From JADFRG01 sp964590515 (GTDB taxonomy: Bacteria > Chloroflexota > Anaerolineae > Anaerolineales > E44-bin32): DNA of 61,405 nt. Below are positions 50,652-57,021 of this stretch, in pieces (within the stretch, counting starts at the first letter, position 1; each line of letters starts with the position of its first letter). The translations under genes were made by a program, and so were the position numbers. Under the pieces are notes generated by a model. That model searched no databases. It worked only from the letters and a program-made list of their open reading frames with translations, and was not told the origin of the DNA. The stretch lies in the NCBI GenBank assembly GCA_964590515.1, contig CAZPZD010000010.1, forward strand, positions 1-61,405, given 5' to 3'.

Positions 50652-51794
50652 ATGCAACGAGAAGGTGAACTCCAGCACGTACGGCCGGTGGAGGCCGGGA
50701 AGGCGCCAGCCGAATACGGGCTCCTAGCGAGCGCAGCGGACGGAATCATGCTGATCGGCGAGTTTGCTCAGATCCTGGAGTGGAATCCGGCCCAGGAGCG
50801 GATCACCGGGATCACCCGTCAGCAGGCCATTGGCGAGCCCTGGTTCGACCTGCTGTTCCGGCTGACCCCTCCTGAGCACCGCACCATTGCAGGGTACATC
50901 CAAACCAAGGAACGGTTTTCCGAATTCCTGCTCCAAGGAGAGAATGCGGAGCTGGCCGGGTCGATCGAGGCGGAGATCGTCCGGGCCGACGGATCCCGGC
51001 GGGTCGTCGAGAACCGTTACTTTCCCATCCAGGATAGTGATGGCATTCGAGCCGGCTGCATCACCCGCGACATCAGCGCCCGCAAGCGGCTGGAAAACGA
51101 CCAACTCGAAGTCGTGAAGATGCAGGAGCAGTTCGTCTCGAAGGTCTCCCACAGTCTGCGCGGCCCGCTGCAGGGCCTGCTTGGGAACCTGGAGGTCCTG
51201 AAATCGGGAGAACCACTCTCGGAATCCGAGCGCACTCAGGTGCTCGACCGGGCGATCCGGGCCGCGAATCGCCTGGCGAGCCTGGCGGTCGGCCTGACCA
51301 TGACGACCGGGCTGAAGGCCGGGCTTGAGCTGAACTTGGAAGAAGTGGACCTCAAGCGGATCATCGAAGACGCGCTGGCGTCGCTGAATGACATGGCCCG
51401 CCGCAAGGGCGTGCCTCTGGCCTATGCTCCGGAAGCGGCGCTGCGCCCGCTCCGTGCCGACCGGCCGCGTCTGCTGCAAGTGCTGCATGGGCTGATTGGC
51501 AACGCGATCCGCGCCTCGGAGCCCGGCAGTCCGGTGCTGTTAACCTCGGCGGCTCAGAATGGTGAGGTCCGGATCCAGGTTATCGACCACGGACCGGGGA
51601 TCGCCCGCGGCGCCGAGCCCGAGCTATTTGCCCAGGTGCTGATGCCGGGCGAAGAGGGGCCGGGCACCGGCGGCCTAGGGTTCTACCTATTGAAGAAGAT
51701 CATCGAGGCCCACGGCGGCCAAATGGGCGTGCAGAGCCAGCTTGGGGTGGGCAGCACGTTTTACTTTTCACTTCCGGCTGCGGGGGCGCAGTAA
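50652..51794 (+). CDS. Soluble PAS-domain histidine kinase
   Basis: 380 residues. The PAS domain (about 17-140) reads AADGIMLIGEFAQILEWNPAQERITGITRQQAIG, then a short linker and HisKA with His in VSKVSHSLRGPLQGLLG (about residue 167), and an ATPase domain with IRVIDHGPGIA-like box (VIDHGPGIARGAEPEL) and GTGGLGFYLLKKIIEAHGG. No membrane segment. It is divergent from the precursor operon with the two palindromes between, so it may share regulation. Confidence 0.85.
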   Translation: MQREGELQHVRPVEAGKAPAEYGLLASAADGIMLIGEFAQILEWNPAQERITGITRQQAIGEPWFDLLFRLTPPEHRTIAGYIQTKERFSEFLLQGENAELAGSIEAEIVRADGSRRVVENRYFPIQDSDGIRAGCITRDISARKRLENDQLEVVKMQEQFVSKVSHSLRGPLQGLLGNLEVLKSGEPLSESERTQVLDRAIRAANRLASLAVGLTMTTGLKAGLELNLEEVDLKRIIEDALASLNDMARRKGVPLAYAPEAALRPLRADRPRLLQVLHGLIGNAIRASEPGSPVLLTSAAQNGEVRIQVIDHGPGIARGAEPELFAQVLMPGEEGPGTGGLGFYLLKKIIEAHGGQMGVQSQLGVGSTFYFSLPAAGAQ

Positions 51795-51865
51795 TCATTT
51801 CTCAGCAGCGAGCTTCCGACTTTCTCGACAACCTTCGCCGGCGTGTATCCTGCGCGCTGGCGACG

Positions 51866-52063
51866 TTGTGCGGGCTTGGGCTGGTGGCGTTCCCGTTCCT
51901 GCCAATACAGCAACCGGGCCGAACCTATGCATGGCTGACCTTGACCGTCATCACGTTCTTGGTCGCCTTCGTCCTCATAATGAAGTGGCGGAACGAGGAA
52001 CCCTCCATTTCTGGGCGCGGGCTGCAGGTGCGCGACCCGCTCACCGGGCTCTTACACCGATGA
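51866..52063 (+). pseudogene. Membrane half of a broken GGDEF-like gene
   Basis: The frame is open from the PAS kinase stop (51794) with non-standard codons until TTG 51866. It encodes two membrane helices (LCGLGLVAFPFLP and TLTVITFLVAFVLIM) and ends WRNEEPSISGRGLQVRDPLTGLLHR, then stops. DPLTGLLHR is the start of a GGDEF domain, and the rest of that domain is coded in another frame just after. It looks like the N-terminal half of a decayed diguanylate cyclase-like gene. Confidence 0.5.
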
Positions 52064-52079
52064 CTAATGACAGCACGCG

Positions 52080-52538
52080 TTGAACCGGGGGCTGCGACGA
52101 CTGTTCCGCCGCCCGATGCCGGTCACATGCCTGGCGATCGGCGTGGGTGGGATTGCGACGCTCCGCGAGACCCACGGTCAGCGCGCGGTGGATGAACTGC
52201 TGAAGCGTTTGGGGCTGGAGCTGTTCCGCCACGTGCGGCCGCGTGATTTGGGTTGCCGCTTTGGGGACCAGCGGCTGGCGGTCGCGCTGATGAGTTGCCC
52301 GGCGAAGCTTGCCGACCGGGTCGGCGAGCGGATTGCCCACAGCATTGGCGGTGCGGTGCTCGGCGAGCTGGCCGGCGATCCCCGCGGCCTGCTCCAGATC
52401 CGCTGGGTGCACGTCACCCTTCCCGACCATGCCGCCACGCCCATACAGCTACTGCGCATGGCTAGCTATGCCCTGGATCGGCAGCTGTTCGTCCGCGACC
52501 GTGAGGTTGTCGCATCACAACTCGAACACGCTCGATAG
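52080..52538 (+). CDS. Degenerate GGDEF-domain remnant
   Basis: 152 residues from TTG 52080. TCLAIGVGGIATLRETHGQRAVDELLKRLGLELFRHVRPRDLGCRFGDQRLAVALM follows the GGDEF-domain layout, but the signature GG(D/E)EF is replaced by RFGDQRL and the first conserved Asp of the metal site is missing. Cyclase activity is therefore unlikely. Both the upstream half (51866-52063) and this part are needed for a complete domain, and the two are out of frame. A translated scaffold role cannot be excluded. Confidence 0.5.
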   Translation: MNRGLRRLFRRPMPVTCLAIGVGGIATLRETHGQRAVDELLKRLGLELFRHVRPRDLGCRFGDQRLAVALMSCPAKLADRVGERIAHSIGGAVLGELAGDPRGLLQIRWVHVTLPDHAATPIQLLRMASYALDRQLFVRDREVVASQLEHAR

Positions 52539-52727
52539 ATCTTGGCGAATGACCAGCGCGGCAGCCAACTGAACCTGGAGTCGACAGTTACATTCCAGAT
52601 ATCATCCCTAATCGGGCAGACCGCGGCGACAATTCACGTAATCACGCCAAGAGGGATGTAATGTGGCGGAATTTCCACATGATCGCTAGTTCGGCGCCTT
52701 AGCGGACCGCCCATCGAGGCCGATGCC

Positions 52728-53231
52728 GTGGAGCCCTACCGGTTAAGGCGATGGAAGCCAGCATCTGAGCCTCACCGAGGCTCTATCTACACATGCGGCC
52801 GCCCGGGAAGATCCAAAGGCAAGTCCAAGCAAGTTCCCGACACTTTCGTCGATCGCTGGGTGCATGGGCTTCCACCAGGATCAATCGCGATCCTTTCGCT
52901 TCTTGGCCGCAAGAATGGGGCCAGCGGCGAAAGCGAGTTCTCCTTCTACTCCTTCACCGGAGGTCTTGACACCCCCCAAGAACGTGCAACACGTCCAACC
53001 TTCCAGGAATGGCTGAGTAAGCGACACCCCACCAAGCGCATCCATGTCACGGAGGTTCCCACATATGACGGCGTGCCCATTCCTCCCGACAGTCTCGCAA
53101 CCATCGCCGATTGCGTTTACTCCCTTCTCCTTGATGGGGATTCTGTTGTAATGATGGATTCGGGCGGCGAACAGCGCACCGGGCAAGTATGCAAATACAT
53201 GAACCTCACCGAGGACTTCTCCTCACAATAA
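52728..53231 (+). CDS. Dual-specificity-phosphatase-like protein with catalytic Cys replaced by Asp
   Basis: 167 residues from a GTG. The end VVMMDSGGEQRTGQVCKYM aligns with the P-loop of tyrosine phosphatases (HCxxGxxRTG), but Asp144 stands where the catalytic Cys would be, with Arg150 at the right distance. PIPPDSLATIADCVYSLLLDGDS is the helix before that loop. This is the pattern of a dead, substrate-binding pseudophosphatase. No clear ribosome site. It is the first cassette gene upstream of attC-like site 1. Confidence 0.6.
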   Translation: MEPYRLRRWKPASEPHRGSIYTCGRPGRSKGKSKQVPDTFVDRWVHGLPPGSIAILSLLGRKNGASGESEFSFYSFTGGLDTPQERATRPTFQEWLSKRHPTKRIHVTEVPTYDGVPIPPDSLATIADCVYSLLLDGDSVVMMDSGGEQRTGQVCKYMNLTEDFSSQ

Positions 53232-53263
53232 CCACCCTCAGCCGCCTTGGGAATGCAGCGGCG

Positions 53264-53361
53264 CCGAACACTCGCTGGAGCCGACCCTGCCAGTCGGATG
53301 TTGACGGTGGCGCGATACTAACCTTGGCTGGCCGGGCGGCTCAACTCGAGGCTGTTAGGCG
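53264..53361 (+). repeat. attC-like site 1
   Basis: R''-like GCCGAAC (53264-53270) and R'-like GTTAGGC (53355-53361). The inner arms CTGGAGCCGACCC and GGGCGGCTCAACTCGAG pair with an extra unpaired base, as attC stems do. 98 bp long, downstream of the pseudophosphatase. It ends with GTTAGGC as cassette boundaries do. Confidence 0.6.
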
Positions 53362-53564
53362 CTCCCAACACTGCGTCTGGTCCGATCAAGGTGCTCGGCC
53401 TCCTGGCCGGCGGCGGGGGGTTAGATGCTCGATGAGATCGGCCGACCACTCGAAGAACACCGTCGAGTCGGAAGCGCTCTTTACGGTATGCCGGGACCTG
53501 TCCTGAAGCCTGTGAAGGCGGATGGTTGCAGCCTCCCGGTGCTTCCGAGTAGACTTCCTAGTGC
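53362..53564. other. Non-coding cassette leader, 203 bp
   Basis: Between attC-like site 1 and the AlbA_2 gene I see no convincing frame. Together with the 3' flank of the pseudophosphatase (53232-53263) this makes a gene-free stretch of about 330 bp that holds only the attC-like site. Confidence 0.5.
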
Positions 53565-54269
53565 ATGGACCTCGTCGAGTTGCTCAGGCACCCGGAGGGC
53601 AAGACCCTCGAGTTCAAGCGCGACGTCTCCACCCCGGAGGGCGCGCTCAAGACGATTGTGGCCTTCGCCAATTCGGTGGGGGGCACGCTGCTCGTCGGCG
53701 TCGAGGACAAGAGCGGGCACGTGCGCGGCGTGCGCGATCCGCTCGGTCTGGAGGAGCGCTTGACCAACCTCATCAGCGACCTCATCGTCCCTCGGCTCGT
53801 GCCGGAACTCGAGATCCTGCCCTGGCGTCGCACGCACGTGTTGGCGGTGCAGGTGTGCCCGAGCGCGAGCCGCCCACACTACCTGAAGCGCGCGGGGGTG
53901 GGCAGCGGCGTCTTCGTGCGGGTCGGCTCCACGAACCGGCGGGCCGATCGCGAGCTCGTCGAGGAACTTCGCCGCTTCGGCCGGGGGGAGGCCTTCGATG
54001 AGCAGCCGATGCCCTGGCTCGACTCGGAAGCACTGGACTTCCGAGTCGCTTCCGAGTCGTTTGCGCCGGTGCGCAAGCTCGGCCGCGCGGACCTCGAGAC
54101 GCTGCGCCTCGTCACGGTCCACCAGGGGCGAAAGGTGCCCACCGTGGTTGGGATGCTCCTCTTCGGCAGGGATCGCGAGCGCCACTTCCCCGACGCCTGG
54201 ATCGAGGCCGGCCGTTTCCGGGGCACGGACAGGTGCTCAGCGCCGATGATTATGTCACAGGCGTTGTGA
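53565..54269 (+). pseudogene. AlbA_2 (Schlafen-type) domain protein, C-terminus lost
   Basis: 234 residues. The N-terminal AlbA_2 domain is intact: GKTLEFKRDVS, IVAFANSVGGTLLVGVED, YLKRAGVGSGVFVRVGSTNRRA. Related proteins are 400-480 residues, continuing past GRFRGTDR into a ligand or helix-turn-helix part. Here the frame changes composition at about 54235 (RCSAPMIMSQAL) and stops, and the DNA that follows is clearly AT-richer. This is a truncation by recombination within a cassette. A short unexplained frame lies at 54233-54433. Confidence 0.6.
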
Positions 54270-54598
54270 GAGAGGTGTGGAATACCTTCGATGGATTTCA
54301 CACATCTCAGTTCGATCGATACCTGCTTATCAATAGCGGAAGCACTCCGGATTCGATGTCCACTATTGCACCGCTAGCCTATCTCGCACTAATTGCCAAT
54401 CCCTCCGGTTTCATGACTAGACAATGGACGTAGCACAACATGGTGCCTGAAGCTTGACATCCGCGAAGCCAACGACCACGGCAATACCCTGTCATCTCCA
54501 GGACATCATTCGGCCAAACAATTCACTGCAGTGGCCGCCGATGAGCTGGTAGCCGTTAGGCGCTGCTATAGCTTGTTCCTCAGGGAGGGTTGAAAGCC
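54270..54598. other. Gene-poor stretch, 329 bp, AT-richer
   Basis: Apart from a 66-residue frame (54233-54433; ends PLAYLALIANPSGFMTRQWT) with no recognised domain, I see no gene here. It contains attC-like site 2 at its right end. The low GC contrasts with the AlbA_2 part. Confidence 0.5.
54512..54561 (+). repeat. attC-like site 2 (short)
   Basis: GCCAAAC at 54512-54518 and GTTAGGC at 54555-54561 with CTGCAGTGGCC and GATGAGCTGG arms between them. Short (50 bp) and less well paired than the others, so weaker. Confidence 0.4.
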
Positions 54599-55147
54599 AT
54601 GCCAAAGGCAGTCGTCAAGCTCCCAAATGGCACAACCGTCGAGATCGTTGGAACCTATGAGGAGGTGCAGAAGCTTCTTGCCTTCTACGGCCTACCACAT
54701 GACCTCACGAAGACCCGGACTGCAAAGAAGAAGGCTGGCCCGTCTGTCGAACCTGAGCACCACGAGGGGAGTGCTGGTGTTCCTACACAGGCCGACCTCG
54801 CCCGCCTCGTCAACCTAGTCAGAACCTGCGATGAAGCCGAGGGAATAGAGACCCAAGTCCTCGACCGCGCCAGTGAGGTCAATCGCGTCCTCTTGCCGCT
54901 TTACATCGCACACGAACACATGGACGACCCATTCGGCCTCACGACTGTCGAAATCAGCACCATCACCGCAGATTTGGGCATTCGCGTCTTCCGACAGAAC
55001 GTTCTCCGCGGCCTCACAGGCTCAGGTGCACGATATGTTCTCGGAGACCGCGTCAGGCGAAAAGGCCAGGCCACCAGATACCGCCTAAATAGGCGCGGCG
55101 TTCAGTATATAAAGGAGGTCATTCGCGGAGGCGAGAATGCCCAGTAG
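54599..55147 (+). CDS. Cassette protein A of a two-gene unit, unknown
   Basis: 182 residues from ATG 54599, GGGAGGG nine bases upstream. The N-terminus (PKAVVKLPNGTTVEIVGTYEEVQKLLAFYGLP) resembles a small beta-alpha domain. The second half from VNRVLLPLYIAHEHMDDPFGLTTVEISTITADLGIRV is helical with a winged-helix look (YRLNRRGVQYIKEVI). It overlaps the next gene by 11 bp (ATGCCCAGTAG), so both are read together. No defined family. Confidence 0.55.
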   Translation: MPKAVVKLPNGTTVEIVGTYEEVQKLLAFYGLPHDLTKTRTAKKKAGPSVEPEHHEGSAGVPTQADLARLVNLVRTCDEAEGIETQVLDRASEVNRVLLPLYIAHEHMDDPFGLTTVEISTITADLGIRVFRQNVLRGLTGSGARYVLGDRVRRKGQATRYRLNRRGVQYIKEVIRGGENAQ

Positions 55148-55865
55148 GGCAGCCCTTGCGAAGCGCCTCGCCTCGCTCAACCTATCCCATGTCGAGCGCG
55201 CGATCGCGTTCCTCTGGTACTATCGCCACACACAAGAATTCGAAGAACGGACAGCGTCTGAGCTCGCGAATGATCTCCACGACGAGGATTTCCCCAAGCC
55301 TAATGTCACCAGACTCGAGAAGGATTTGAGGAAAAGCCCTTTCACCATCAGAGGAAAGAGGGCGCGTACCTTCCAGGTGGATGTCAGGCGAATCGAGGAA
55401 CTCGACTCTAAATACGGTCCTATGCTGAAGATCAGACCTATTAACCCCTCCGATTCCCTCATTCCTGCTGATTGGGTCGGCGGTACACGGCAGTACCTCG
55501 AGAGGCTCGTTCAACAGATCAACGCATGCTACGACAACGGGCTCTACGACGCGTGCGCAGTTCTTTGCAGAAGGCTCATGGAATCACTCATCATCGAGAT
55601 CTACGTCAGCCAGAAGCGCCACGCGGACATCCAGCAGGCAGGCTTCGTTCTTCAGCTGGATGCCCTGATCAGCTACCTCCTCAACGATACGTCGGTCCCA
55701 AAATCCGCGATTCTTCGCAAGGCCGCTCCCGAGGTGAAGGCTCTTGGGGACGCAGCGGCCCACGACAGAACCTACATTACCAGGCAAACAGATATTGACG
55801 CGATCAGATTGAGCTATTCGCGTATGATTAGCGAGCTGCTTCGCCTATCAGGCATTCGCCGGTGA
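55137..55865 (+). CDS. Cassette protein B of a two-gene unit, DUF4145-like
   Basis: 242 residues. The first 90 residues are helix-rich with a winged-helix look (HVERAIAFLWYYRHTQEFEERTASELANDL). The C-terminal part contains the DUF4145-like pattern ACYDNGLYDACAVLCRRLMESLIIEIY and EVKALGDAAAHDRTYITRQ, a helical domain common in bacterial defence loci and restriction-associated proteins. Partner A overlaps by 11 bp. A toxin/antitoxin or defence role is possible but not shown. Confidence 0.6.
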   Translation: MPSRAALAKRLASLNLSHVERAIAFLWYYRHTQEFEERTASELANDLHDEDFPKPNVTRLEKDLRKSPFTIRGKRARTFQVDVRRIEELDSKYGPMLKIRPINPSDSLIPADWVGGTRQYLERLVQQINACYDNGLYDACAVLCRRLMESLIIEIYVSQKRHADIQQAGFVLQLDALISYLLNDTSVPKSAILRKAAPEVKALGDAAAHDRTYITRQTDIDAIRLSYSRMISELLRLSGIRR

Positions 55866-55881
55866 GGGAACTATTGGCAGC

Positions 55882-55971
55882 GCCTAACAATTGGATGCTG
55901 CGGACGCTGCCAGTGCGCGGCAAGCTAAAGTGGATATCGCTGCTGCGCCGCTGAGCTAATGGCCGCTAGAT
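55882..55971 (+). repeat. attC-like site 3
   Basis: GCCTAAC (55882-55888), CTGCGGACGCTGCC and CCGCTGAGCTAATGGCC arms, ending GCTAGAT (55965-55971). The right arm CCGCTGAGCT is identical to that of site 4. The RNase H start codon lies in its last bases. Confidence 0.6.
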
Positions 55972-56836
55972 GGCCCCCGATCGCCAACTACAGGCTGACA
56001 TCGATTCAATCCCAAGCAACCGCCATCGATATTCAAAGGCGAGCACGTTGGTTGACGAGACTTCCCTAAATATTTTCACTGACGGCTCATCATTTCGATC
56101 CCCACGTGCAGGTGGAATCGGAATTAGGTTCGTTTTGATCGGCGAAAACGGCGAGGAGCAAATCCAGGATGTTCAATCTCCAGGCTATAAGAATGCTACG
56201 AACAATCAAATGGAGCTCAAAGCATGCATCCTGGCACTCAATGAAGCCATCCGCCTACAACTAACCGCCGGCGTGTCGAAGATAATCATCTATTCCGATT
56301 CCCAGTATCTGGTCGACAACTACAAGAAGGCAATGTTCGATTGGCCCAAGACCACATGGCATAGGCGATCCGGCAGTCCGGTCCTCAACGCGGATCTGTG
56401 GAAGGAATTGATCCGCACTATGAAGAAGGCAAGAATGAGGGTCGAGTTCAAGTGGGTCAAAGGGCATTCGAAGAACGCTCACAATAAGGCTGCCGACAGG
56501 ATGGCGAGACAATCCGCAATAATAGCGTTGAACAGCCCGCTGTCGCTCGTGCATGTTCGGAGGAAGTACTCATCTGAATCGCTCAATATTGGCAGCGTGG
56601 AGATGCTCGGCCAAAGGATGTCGATTCGGATAATCACTGCAGAGTACCTGAACGTTCAGAAAGTTTGGAAGTGCAAACACGAAGTGATTTCCAAGAGAAG
56701 CAAATACTACGGAAATGTTGACATCATCTTTTCGGATTCCCTCCTCAAGGCTGGACATTCCTATTACGTGAGGGTCAACGAGGACACGAGAAATGCTAGG
56801 ATTGTGAAGGTATTTGGCGAGATCTTGAAGAAGTGA
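55970..56836 (+). CDS. RNase HI-like protein with C-terminal extension
   Basis: 288 residues. The RNase H active site is complete: Asp38 (IFTDGSS), Glu82 (NNQMELKA), Asp110 (IIYSDSQYL), His166 (WVKGHSKNA) and Asp176 (KAADRMAR). RNase HI is usually about 155 residues; residues 185-288 form an extra domain with a basic and aromatic character (VQKVWKCKHEVISKRSKYYG). The gene is a cassette between attC-like sites 3 and 4. The extra domain may target specific RNA-DNA hybrids; function unknown. Confidence 0.7.
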   Translation: MAPDRQLQADIDSIPSNRHRYSKASTLVDETSLNIFTDGSSFRSPRAGGIGIRFVLIGENGEEQIQDVQSPGYKNATNNQMELKACILALNEAIRLQLTAGVSKIIIYSDSQYLVDNYKKAMFDWPKTTWHRRSGSPVLNADLWKELIRTMKKARMRVEFKWVKGHSKNAHNKAADRMARQSAIIALNSPLSLVHVRRKYSSESLNIGSVEMLGQRMSIRIITAEYLNVQKVWKCKHEVISKRSKYYGNVDIIFSDSLLKAGHSYYVRVNEDTRNARIVKVFGEILKK

Positions 56837-56876
56837 CCTACTGTATTGCTACCTTTCCATCATCCCGATTCCGGCC

Positions 56877-56966
56877 ATCTAACCGCCCGCTGCGGCGGAC
56901 CCGGCTAGAGCGCGGTTTCCGGTCGATAATAGCTTTGCCGGACCGCTGAGCTCGCAGCCGTTAGCC
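56877..56966 (+). repeat. attC-like site 4
   Basis: ATCTAAC (56877-56883), arms CGCTGCGGCGGACCCGG and CCGGACCGCTGAGCTCGCAGCC, ending GTTAGCC (56960-56966). This is the most convincing attC of the set. It lies 55 bp before the type III modification gene. Confidence 0.65.
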
Positions 56967-57021
56967 ATTTCATATCGAATGCGCGGCGGGGATATCCGTG
57001 ATGATGTAACCGGGAGGAGTC

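Noticed and set aside
52540..52727. attI or first attC site before the pseudophosphatase
   Set aside because: GTTACAT and CTTAGC strings are present but no paired arms; left as gene-free sequence.
54233..54433. 66-residue frame after the AlbA_2 remnant
   Set aside because: No ribosome site, no domain and overlap with the truncation scar; too weak to call a gene.
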